59,409 nt of DNA from Acidobacteriota bacterium (GTDB taxonomy: Bacteria > Acidobacteriota > JAAYUB01): NCBI GenBank assembly GCA_016935015.1, contig JAFGRT010000005.1:1-59409 (forward strand), written 5' to 3'. The notes beneath the pieces are model-generated. The model was not told the origin of the DNA and did no database searches. It saw only the letters and a program-made list of their open reading frames with translations. A program made the translations under genes and the position numbers. Below are positions 23,716 through 31,350 of this stretch, piece by piece. The first letter of the stretch is position 1; each line of letters begins with the position of its first letter.

Positions 23716-24705
23716 TTACTGGATTTTGACTGTATCGCCTTCCTTGGGCATGTCGCCGTTGAGCATTTTCGCCTTGGACCGATCCGACTGAACTTCGAAC
23801 ACCATCATGGTGCCGGCTTCCATTTCTTCGGTATAGACGACCTGTCCTTCCGCGTTGGTAATGTCCTTGTTCTTGATAAGCACCAGCCGATCGCCTTCGC
23901 GCAAACCATTGGAGCTGCCCAGGCTGATGATGACCATATCACGGGAAACGACCGCCAGCACCTGTCCGGGTACCTTGCGCAAGGCTTCCAGGGCTTCTTC
24001 CTGGGCGGTGGCTTCCTGATCGGCCAATTGTTCGGCTCGGGAAGCGTGTTTTTCCAGGAAAGAGTGATCCATCTTTTCGATGATGTTGTTCATGGCCATG
24101 ATGGTCGCCTGGCCTACCATGCTTTCCCGGAATTCATTGGAAGAGATGTCCAGGGCGCCGGCGCCGGTACCCCATTTGCCGCCGCCAAAACTGATGCCTT
24201 TCTTGGAGTACTTGGCCTCGCCGTAATCGGCGTCGATGGTCTCACCGCTGGTGGCGTCGACGATCCGGTAATCGATACGAACATGGGCTTCCTTTTCCTT
24301 GTAATTGGTTCCGCCGAATACACCCTTGACGAAACCACCCGCCCCGACTTTTTTGTCACTGGCGCCAAAGTTGGTCACCTTGGCCAGAAAATAGTACTGA
24401 ACACCTTTGATGTGACCTTTTCTGACGGCCGACTGTTGCTCCACGTAGCCGGACTTGCCGAAATCCACTTCATCCAGCAGAGTGCCCACCTGAGCCCGTT
24501 CGATGATGTTGTAATGCCTGGTTTTGACCAGTTCGGTGATGAACATGTCCGTCAACCCGGTGCCCACGGTGGAATTGTAATAATTGGGCGGATTTTCGAA
24601 TGTCTTCACGGCCATGACCGGTTTCCCCGATTGTGCCTGCAGAACGCCAATCGCCGGGATCATCAAGGTCGCCAGAATCAGCATAGTTTGAATTGATCGT
24701 CGCAT
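23716..24705 (-). CDS. CsgG/HfaB-family secreted protein
   Basis: This 329-residue protein has a signal segment (about residues 1-24, ending LQAQ). A CsgG/HfaB domain follows, with GKPVMAVKTFENPP, GTGLTDMFITELVKT, YNIIERAQVGTLLDEVDFGK and GVQYYFLAKVTNFG. A C-terminal part (about 245-329; VLAVVSRDMVIISLG, LREGDRLVL, EGDTVKIQ) resembles the FlgT C-terminal fold. CsgG itself is a lipoprotein pore for curli export, but I see no lipobox here. This is more likely a periplasmic or outer-membrane-associated relative. The ATG at 24705 has AAGGAGG six bases upstream; the open frame reaching 24882 is not used. No curli subunit gene is near. Confidence 0.82.
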   Translation of the reverse strand: MRRSIQTMLILATLMIPAIGVLQAQSGKPVMAVKTFENPPNYYNSTVGTGLTDMFITELVKTRHYNIIERAQVGTLLDEVDFGKSGYVEQQSAVRKGHIKGVQYYFLAKVTNFGASDKKVGAGGFVKGVFGGTNYKEKEAHVRIDYRIVDATSGETIDADYGEAKYSKKGISFGGGKWGTGAGALDISSNEFRESMVGQATIMAMNNIIEKMDHSFLEKHASRAEQLADQEATAQEEALEALRKVPGQVLAVVSRDMVIISLGSSNGLREGDRLVLIKNKDITNAEGQVVYTEEMEAGTMMVFEVQSDRSKAKMLNGDMPKEGDTVKIQ

Positions 24706-24884
24706 GGATCGCCTCCTTGAATATGTAGGAAAGTATCTTCCTTGAAACGCTCTTCCCGATAACTTATCGAACATGCCGGCCGAAGGTTGTCTATTTTGTC
24801 TGCGTCCCCGGCACACATCGTTCGCTCGTCTCGGAAAGCCTGCCTCCCCCCGTTTGATCTGCTCAGAGGGGATACGGCACACCT

Positions 24885-24914
24885 ATTTTAATCACATCCC
24901 CCCTTCGGAATCAA
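24885..24914 (-). promoter_or_regulatory. Candidate promoter of the CsgG-like gene, within a non-coding gap
   Basis: On the minus strand TTGATT (24909-24914) and TAAAAT (24885-24890) are 18 bases apart, leaving a leader of about 175 bases. The 325-base gap 24706-25030 also holds a small hairpin, CATCCG-gttga-CGGATG, near 24918-24934. I found no gene in it. Confidence 0.4.
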
Positions 24915-25030
24915 GTACCATCCGGTTGACGGATGCGATTCGGGGAGAGCAACTGAGCAGCCATCGCCGACGCCCATGCGGGCCTGACTTTCTTTCAACG
25001 ACCCGATGGGAGGGAGATGCGGCAGGAGCA

Positions 25031-26530
25031 TCAGTCATTGTCGTGAGGACGCCGCCAGAATGGGAGCATGGGCTGCAGATCCGGCCGGTCACCCACCCGG
25101 CGCGGCGGGACCCTTCGCCAGCGGGGCGTGCCCCGTGACGCGATTTCGCCGCGGGTGAAGGTCGGATTCAACAGCTCCCGCAAGAACTGTTTGTCGACCG
25201 TGGGAATATCGGGCAACCGTTCATGACGCCACGTATCGGGTAACCATTCAAAAACGGCTTCCATTACCCCCGTCTCCGCGTGCCGGCGGGTACGGGCCAC
25301 CAGCAGGCTGTCGTCCGGCACCTGATTCACCACCAGAGGCGAGTGCGTGGTGATGAGGATCTGGTGCAGGGCGTTATCAGGGCCGACGGCATGGAACACG
25401 TCCGTGGCCATGCCGTGCAGAAAGCGGACCAAACCGCCCAGGCGCCGGGCATCCTGTCCGGACTCTGGATTCTCGATACAGACCAGGCCGCCCGGGCCCG
25501 CGGGCAGGGCCGCGGTCATCATCCCCAGAAAGAGGAGGGTCCCTCCTCCAGTCTGGCCGGCGCCGCGCGCCATACCACCGGTATCCACCACCTCCACATC
25601 CAGCCGATGGCGGATCGAATCGCAGCGCAGGCGAACCGCCGTCACGTTCTCCAGCAACTCCCCCGCCAGCCGCGACAACTCGCCCGCGTCGCGGGTCATG
25701 ACCTCGGCGGAAGCAGGCAGCGGTTCATTCGAAGACCGGCGCAGCAGGGTGGCCGGCAAATGACAACCCGTCATGGTCAGCCGTGGTCGGATGGTCAGTT
25801 CGTCCGGTTGTTGGAGCGCGGCGGGCTGCAAGCGGAAAACCTGCCACGAGCCGATCTCCTGGCGGACCAGCATGGCGGTGGGATTTTCCTCGCCATTGAC
25901 GGTGGAAAGGGCCGTCCGCGTCGCGCCCGCCAGCGGAATGACCCGCGGTCGGCCACCGCTGCCGTCCTGATTCAGCCGAATGATGGTTCGGGAGCCTTCC
26001 GTTTCGGTGGTAATGAAGGGGGTCGCCCGACGCCCGTGCATGACGGAGCGACGCCAGGAATTGGCTCGGTGTGGAAACCAGAGGTGCAGGTGGGCATCAC
26101 CGATATTGATATGATCCAGGTGCTCGGAGCGGAGCTCCAGTCGGCGGCAGGGCCGATGGGGATCTTCTTCCGCCCGCCCAATCACCAGCGAGTAGCGCAC
26201 CAGGGTGATGCCGGCCTCAACCCGCCAGCCATAAGGGTCTTCGCCTTCGTGAGGAATGATCATCTCGGCGGCGATGGCGACTTCCGGCATGGCATACTCC
26301 CCCCGGCGGGCGAAGAGCCGTCGCAGATCCGTCGCCTCACCGTCGTCGGGCAACATCCGCCGGGCGGCTCCCGCCAGGGTGTCCTCGGTCAGGGCCTGCA
26401 TAAAGCGGAGGGCATCCAGCAGATTGGATTTACCCGTATCCCCGCTGCCGGTGATACAGGTAAACGGCCCAAAGCGAACATCCACATCCACCAGGTTTTT
26501 GAAACCGGATATCTGCAACCGGGTCAGCAT
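25031..26530 (-). CDS. RecF/OLD-like AAA ATPase, stand-alone
   Basis: This 499-residue protein starts MLTRLQISGFKNLVDVDVRF and has a Walker A, GSGDTGKSNLLDALRF, the typical N-terminus of RecF/SMC/OLD-type ATPases. Near the C-terminus GLVCIENPESG serves as Walker B, and ITTHSPLVVN as the switch histidine region. The middle (about residues 80-330) is poorly conserved. No TOPRIM or other nuclease domain is visible, and no partner gene is adjacent, so it is not a recognisable OLD or Gabija system. The ATG at 26530 has GGAGA at good spacing; a TTG at 26542 is the alternative. The function is unknown. Confidence 0.75.
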   Translation of the reverse strand: MLTRLQISGFKNLVDVDVRFGPFTCITGSGDTGKSNLLDALRFMQALTEDTLAGAARRMLPDDGEATDLRRLFARRGEYAMPEVAIAAEMIIPHEGEDPYGWRVEAGITLVRYSLVIGRAEEDPHRPCRRLELRSEHLDHINIGDAHLHLWFPHRANSWRRSVMHGRRATPFITTETEGSRTIIRLNQDGSGGRPRVIPLAGATRTALSTVNGEENPTAMLVRQEIGSWQVFRLQPAALQQPDELTIRPRLTMTGCHLPATLLRRSSNEPLPASAEVMTRDAGELSRLAGELLENVTAVRLRCDSIRHRLDVEVVDTGGMARGAGQTGGGTLLFLGMMTAALPAGPGGLVCIENPESGQDARRLGGLVRFLHGMATDVFHAVGPDNALHQILITTHSPLVVNQVPDDSLLVARTRRHAETGVMEAVFEWLPDTWRHERLPDIPTVDKQFLRELLNPTFTRGEIASRGTPRWRRVPPRRVGDRPDLQPMLPFWRRPHDND

Positions 26531-26694
26531 AAATATCTCCAATGCTGAGTTGGATTTGTTCTCATTGTACCCCGATGTTGCGCGGATTGCAACGCCCGGT
26601 CCGCCGGCCGTCGGAATGATTCTTCGCCTGAATCCGGACCGAGGTGTGATTCATAGTATAATGTATTGGAAATCGCATATAACGGGAGGCACCC

Positions 26695-27933
26695 ATGAAG
26701 CACATCGGAATCATCCTGCTGGCGTGGACGTTCCTGGCCATGTCGGCGACACTGGCGCAGGCGGATTTGGACACCCTGCCCCTCGGCACCTCGCCCCTCC
26801 GGATGTCCCTGGCCACAGTGGCCGAGGGGAAGATGGTACGGACAGTTGATTTGCAGGAGGTCGGTGTCGACGACATCGTCAGCCAGAACCCGGACACCGA
26901 CGTCTTCATCATCGGCGAATTTCACGACAACTATGCCTGTCATGCATTCCAGCGTGATTTCATCGAGGCTCTGTATCGCCGGCATCCCAAGCTCATCGTC
27001 GGTTTTGAATTTTTCACCCGCGACCAGAACGAGTACCTGGCCGCCTGGCGGAGCGGCACCATCTCCGAAGCGGAGCTACTGGAACGCACCGAATGGTATG
27101 AACGTACCGGTCAGAATTTCGGTTTCACTCGTCTGATCATGGACTTCATCCGCGAGAACGGCATCCAGACCATCGGTCTCAACGTCCCGCGGGACATGGT
27201 CCGCATCGTGTCTACCCAGGGCTTCGACAAACTGCCCCCCGAGCATCAGCGGCTGTTCCCCACCCTCGATATGCCCAATCCTGACCATGAATATTACATC
27301 AAGACCATCTTCGGCGAAACAGCCGTCAAGATGGACGCCTGGTTCACCAACATGTACGCTGCCCAGAAGTGCTGGGACGTCATCATGGCCGAATCCATGC
27401 GCGAACTCCTGGCCCGGGACGAATACAACGGCTACAAAGGTGTGATTATCGCCGGCCGGGCCCATGTGGCCTACGGCCTGGGCATCCCTTTCCGTTATCG
27501 CCAGGCGGCGCCGGACGTCAACCTCAGCTTGCTCATCCCGGTATTCGCGCCGGAAACCCCAGAGGACGGCGAAGAGGACGAGAGCGCGCACCCCATGATG
27601 AAAGCCATGGCCGGGATGACCAGACCGGCGACAGTTTTCTCCCTTGGCATCGGGGATTACGTCTTCAGCGTCCCCCGTGAGACGGGCCATTATCCGACCC
27701 TTGGCGTCATGCTCAAGTTTGAGGCGGGAGCACTGCGGGTCACCCATGTAAATGACGACAGCCTGGCGGCGGAAGCCGGACTCGAGGAAGGGGATCTCAT
27801 CATGACCATCAACGGCCAAAGCATCCAGAGCCTGGGCCATTTTCGGCAGGAATTCGCCGGGCTGGTGTGGGATGAGGTTTTGGAGCTGGATGTCCGTAAA
27901 AAAATCAAGCTGCGCCGGGAACAGGAACCCTGA
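26695..27933 (+). CDS. ChaN-like domain fused to PDZ domain, exported
   Basis: This 412-residue protein has a signal peptide (residues 1-23, ending AQA). A ChaN/Tiki-superfamily domain (about 45-290) shows the IIGEFHDN motif early and GRAHVAYGLG late, the paired histidine motifs of the fold. A PDZ domain (about 340-408) has LGVMLKFEAG, AAEAGLEEGDLIMTINGQSI. ChaN is a haem-binding periplasmic lipoprotein and Tiki proteins are proteases; which activity applies here is open. GGGAGG lies five bases before the ATG. A TATAAT at 26657-26662 lies 33 bases upstream, without a clear -35 element. It is divergent from the ATPase gene. Confidence 0.8.
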   Translation: MKHIGIILLAWTFLAMSATLAQADLDTLPLGTSPLRMSLATVAEGKMVRTVDLQEVGVDDIVSQNPDTDVFIIGEFHDNYACHAFQRDFIEALYRRHPKLIVGFEFFTRDQNEYLAAWRSGTISEAELLERTEWYERTGQNFGFTRLIMDFIRENGIQTIGLNVPRDMVRIVSTQGFDKLPPEHQRLFPTLDMPNPDHEYYIKTIFGETAVKMDAWFTNMYAAQKCWDVIMAESMRELLARDEYNGYKGVIIAGRAHVAYGLGIPFRYRQAAPDVNLSLLIPVFAPETPEDGEEDESAHPMMKAMAGMTRPATVFSLGIGDYVFSVPRETGHYPTLGVMLKFEAGALRVTHVNDDSLAAEAGLEEGDLIMTINGQSIQSLGHFRQEFAGLVWDEVLELDVRKKIKLRREQEP

Positions 27934-27954
27934 CATTCACCGTTTCGTTATATC

Positions 27955-27983
27955 TTGCTTTCCTCCTTGATTCATATTATGAT
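27955..27983 (+). promoter_or_regulatory. Candidate promoter of the GNAT gene
   Basis: TTGCTT at 27955-27960 and TATGAT at 27978-27983 are 17 bases apart. It gives a leader of about 140 bases before the GNAT start. Confidence 0.55.
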
Positions 27984-28132
27984 AACGGAAAAGTTGCAGG
28001 GTTATTTATGGACCCATCATCACCATCAGACATATGCCTCAAAGCGTTCATCATCTGCCGCGCCGGCTGCCGGCGTCGGGGCGCTCGTGGCGGTTTCTGT
28101 TCGCCAAATTTTCATCACCGGGAGGAATATCC

Positions 28133-28573
28133 ATGATTGCACCGGCCTCAGAAGCGGAACTACCGCTACTGATGGAAATCGAGCGAAAAACCTTCTTGAC
28201 CGATCAATTTTCCGAAGCATTGTATCTGAGTTTCATTGTCCAGCCTGACATAGAGGTTTATCTGTACCGGGCCGGCGGCAACGCCCAGGGATCACTGGTG
28301 CTGAAATTCGCTGAGGACGACACACTCTGCCAGGTGATTTCCATCGCGGTGCCCCCCGCATATCAGGGCCAAGGCCTGGGCAAGGAACTGATGTTGTTTA
28401 CCGAAGAGCGGGCGCGGGAGAAAAAACGGGATCAGATCCAGCTGGAAGTACGCTCCAACAACATGCGGGCCATGGAGCTCTACGAATCGCTGCAGTATAT
28501 GGAACACAAGATTTTGCGTGATTTCTACGGACCCGGAATCGACGGGATCCGTTATATCAAGTGCCTGACCTGA
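28133..28573 (+). CDS. GNAT-family N-acetyltransferase (RimI-like)
   Basis: This 146-residue acetyl-CoA-dependent acetyltransferase has the acetyl-CoA loop VPPAYQGQGLGKELM (motif A, Q/R-x-x-G-x-G/A) and the C-terminal NNMRAMELYESLQY (motif B), as in RimI-type enzymes. The substrate is not predictable. GGAGGAAT precedes the ATG at 28133, so the longer frame from 28034 is not used. A hairpin without a T-run follows at 28581-28606. Confidence 0.82.
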   Translation: MIAPASEAELPLLMEIERKTFLTDQFSEALYLSFIVQPDIEVYLYRAGGNAQGSLVLKFAEDDTLCQVISIAVPPAYQGQGLGKELMLFTEERAREKKRDQIQLEVRSNNMRAMELYESLQYMEHKILRDFYGPGIDGIRYIKCLT

Positions 28574-28580
28574 GGGGCCT

Positions 28581-28606
28581 GCCTGGCGGGCTCGTCCCCA
28601 CCAGGC
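28581..28606 (+). terminator. Possible terminator hairpin after the GNAT gene
   Basis: GCCTGGCGGG and CCCACCAGGC pair with one mismatch around about six bases. It lacks a T-tract, so it may only be an mRNA-end stabiliser. Confidence 0.35.
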
Positions 28607-28736
28607 AACGTCCATCCCCCTCAACGCAATGGAAGTTGCGCTGTTTTTAATCGGCATTCCCCATCCGGCGGGTTGGCCCCATCGTCTCCCGCGGCACCCC
28701 CCCGCTATCCTTCCTCCCCGGTTTTCATCTCCGCCG

Positions 28737-28764
28737 TTGCCTTTTCAAGAATCTTTAGTAAAAT
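28737..28764 (+). promoter_or_regulatory. Candidate promoter of the lytic transglycosylase
   Basis: TTGCCT at 28737-28742 and TAAAAT at 28759-28764 are spaced by 16 bases. Its position argues against any start codon before about 28771 and supports the ATG at 28805. Confidence 0.5.
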
Positions 28765-28804
28765 GGTTGATTTAGACCTGATAGACAGGGTGGTCGGTGC
28801 ATCG

Positions 28805-31273
28805 ATGAAGCCAAGCCAAACACTTTTCTCTTTCGTTCCGCTCCTCCCCCGGAAGACCCGGCGGCGGCTGTTGCTCGTCCTGGCGGGGCTGGCCGTTGCC
28901 GCCTCAGCGGTCCGGGGAGGGGGTGAACCGTTCGATCCGGCCGTTCTGCCCACCCTGGAAACGTGTGTACAAACCCTGGCCGAACAACCGGCTGAGTACC
29001 GGGCCCAGCATCTCTATCTGCGGCATGCCCACCTGCTGGTGCGGGCGGGGCGTGCGGCCGAGGCCATCCCCATCTACGATTCATGGGCCAAAGAGGATCC
29101 GCTGTTTGCCGATTTTCTGCTGATGAAGAAAGCCGAGCTGCTGCTGGCTGCCGGTGACGGCGTCGCCGCCCGCAAAAACTTTTACGCCATCGTCAACCGT
29201 CATCGTCACTCCCCCTATCGGGACGAGGCCTATTTCCAGCTGGCCCGCAGCTATCAGGCTGACGGGAAGCTGGATCTGGCTGCCCGCACTTACAACGGCT
29301 ACCTCAAGGCCGACATGGCGCGGCGCCTGGAAGCTTCCCTGGAACTGGCTCGGGTCCGCATCGCCCAGCAAGACTGGCCCAGGGCCTGCATCAATCTGGA
29401 ACGTATCCTCACCGCCCGCCGAAATCCGCGTCAGCGGCTCGCCGCGGCGCTGCTTATCATCCGGTATGACCCTTTGCGAACCTACTTCGCCGGGCGGGAA
29501 TCCCTGTACGCCCGGCTGGTGGGCACGCTGCACGCCAATCGCCAGGTGGATCATCTGCTGCCGCTGCTCACGGATCTGCTGAAACGCTATCCCCGATCAC
29601 GGGATGTGGCGCAGCATACATACTGGTTAGGCCGTTACTACTTCTTTATCAACGACTACAAGATGGCCCTGCTGTATTACCGCCAGGCCGCCTCCTACCA
29701 TGACCGGGACATCACCGTGCAGAGCCACTTGTCCATGGCACGCATCCTTTCCCTGACCGACCAGGACGCCGAAGCACGAAAACTCCTGATCCGACTGGTG
29801 GAGAGCGAGGACCACGCCAAACAGTCCGGCCCCCTGTGGCAAACCCTGCACAATCTGGCGCGCCGGGTGGGCGAAACGGAAGCAGCCATCGCCTTCCTGC
29901 AACAGGGGATCCGTCACGTCAGCGGTGAATGGGACCACCGACTGCGCTACCGGCTGGCCCATTTCCTCCTGAGTCAGGAAAAATATGCCGAGGCCGCCGA
30001 TGAGCTCCGGCCGCTGATCCATGATCTGCCGGCCGGACCGGGCGGCACCCTGCCGGGAAAATCGGAGGGACGGTTTTTCCTGGGACTGTGTTTGGCCCGG
30101 CTGGGAGACACTGAAGAAGCATTGCGCATTTGGTCCAACGCCGCCTACGTGCGGGACGATGCCTACAGCTTCATGGCCATGCGCCAGGCCGGCGAGCTCC
30201 TTCGCGAGCAACCGGCGCTGCGGGACAAGGTGGCCCGGACGCACTGGAACGAATTTACCCGTCAGGCGGGACGGCACAATGACTATGCCGCCCTGGTGGA
30301 ACTCGCCCGATACTATTTCCTGACGGCGGACCGGACAAACTGGGAAAAAGGGCTGGCCCTCCTGCGGCGTTATGAGGAAAGTTTCGGGGAACTGCTCTCC
30401 ATCCGCGTGCTGGACAGTTCACCACTACCCCTGAAAAAATCACCGGCGCCCGGCAGTCATGAATCCACCCTCTACCGGGCCCGGACGTTTCATCGTCTCG
30501 GCTTGGCCGAAGCCGCCGGCGAGGAGTACCCCCGCCTGAACCTCGGGTATCTGGCTGATCAGACGGATATCAGCCGGGATCAGGCCGCCCTGGATCGGGC
30601 CTACACCCTGACACTCCTCTACCGGAAGGCGGGTCTCAACGCGCCGGCGCACCGCTGGGCCTATCAGCTCATCGCCCGCTACCCCCGCCATGTACCCTTT
30701 CCCATGATCAACCCGGAAATATCGGCCCTGTACTACCCGGACCTTTTCCGCGAAACCATCCTCAGGTACTGCCAGGCCTACCAGGTGGATCCAACCTATG
30801 TTTACGGGCTGATCTTTCAGGAAAGCCGTTTTGATCCCCTCGCCCACTCCGCTGTTTCAGCGCGGGGACTGATGCAGCTCATGGCGACGACGGCCGAGCA
30901 GGTGGCCCGGCAGCACAAATTGCCGGCGGTGGGTGATCCCAACCGGCTGTATGATCCCGAACTGAATCTGCAACTGGGTATTCTGCACCTCAAGGATCTG
31001 CTCCAGACTCTGGAACATCCGGCGGCCGTGGCTGCCGCCTACAATGCCGGGGAATCCCAGGCCCGCCTGTGGAAGAGTCTGTCCCGGCGTCCCCTCGATC
31101 TGTACTACGTTCCGGAGATCACCTTTTCCCAAACACGCCAGTATGCCGTCCTGGTGCTGGCCAACGTGGAAATGTACCGCTGGCTGTATCCCGAATTCGC
31201 CCAGGTGCTGCAGGCTGCCCGGGAAGAGCCTTCGGGACGGCCGGCGAGTCGTCCGTCCGGACCGGACCATTGA
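28805..31273 (+). CDS. Soluble lytic murein transglycosylase (Slt-like)
   Basis: This 822-residue exported enzyme should cleave peptidoglycan glycan strands with formation of 1,6-anhydro ends. An N-terminal hydrophobic segment (about residues 22-38) is followed by a long alpha-helical, TPR-like superhelix (about 45-620), as in Slt70. The catalytic SLT domain is near the C-terminus: IFQESRFDPLAHS with the catalytic glutamate, ARGLMQLMATTA, and VAAAYNAGES. At 822 residues it is longer than E. coli Slt70 (about 620 residues), mainly in the helical part. The Shine-Dalgarno sequence is weak. Confidence 0.87.
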   Translation: MKPSQTLFSFVPLLPRKTRRRLLLVLAGLAVAASAVRGGGEPFDPAVLPTLETCVQTLAEQPAEYRAQHLYLRHAHLLVRAGRAAEAIPIYDSWAKEDPLFADFLLMKKAELLLAAGDGVAARKNFYAIVNRHRHSPYRDEAYFQLARSYQADGKLDLAARTYNGYLKADMARRLEASLELARVRIAQQDWPRACINLERILTARRNPRQRLAAALLIIRYDPLRTYFAGRESLYARLVGTLHANRQVDHLLPLLTDLLKRYPRSRDVAQHTYWLGRYYFFINDYKMALLYYRQAASYHDRDITVQSHLSMARILSLTDQDAEARKLLIRLVESEDHAKQSGPLWQTLHNLARRVGETEAAIAFLQQGIRHVSGEWDHRLRYRLAHFLLSQEKYAEAADELRPLIHDLPAGPGGTLPGKSEGRFFLGLCLARLGDTEEALRIWSNAAYVRDDAYSFMAMRQAGELLREQPALRDKVARTHWNEFTRQAGRHNDYAALVELARYYFLTADRTNWEKGLALLRRYEESFGELLSIRVLDSSPLPLKKSPAPGSHESTLYRARTFHRLGLAEAAGEEYPRLNLGYLADQTDISRDQAALDRAYTLTLLYRKAGLNAPAHRWAYQLIARYPRHVPFPMINPEISALYYPDLFRETILRYCQAYQVDPTYVYGLIFQESRFDPLAHSAVSARGLMQLMATTAEQVARQHKLPAVGDPNRLYDPELNLQLGILHLKDLLQTLEHPAAVAAAYNAGESQARLWKSLSRRPLDLYYVPEITFSQTRQYAVLVLANVEMYRWLYPEFAQVLQAAREEPSGRPASRPSGPDH

Positions 31274-31350
31274 GTCGCCGGGCCACTGCAGAATCCATCC
31301 TTCCCCACCCCTCTCCAGACCCTCCGTGAACTTCGTCCACCTCCGGCAAA

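Noticed and set aside
24773-25138. Plus-strand frame of 121 codons in the gap before the ATPase gene end
   Set aside because: No ribosome binding site, no homology-like pattern, and partial overlap with the ATPase gene.
25031-26530. Assignment of the ATPase gene to a known defence system (OLD, Gabija, retron)
   Set aside because: No TOPRIM domain, no second gene and no reverse transcriptase are present in or around it.
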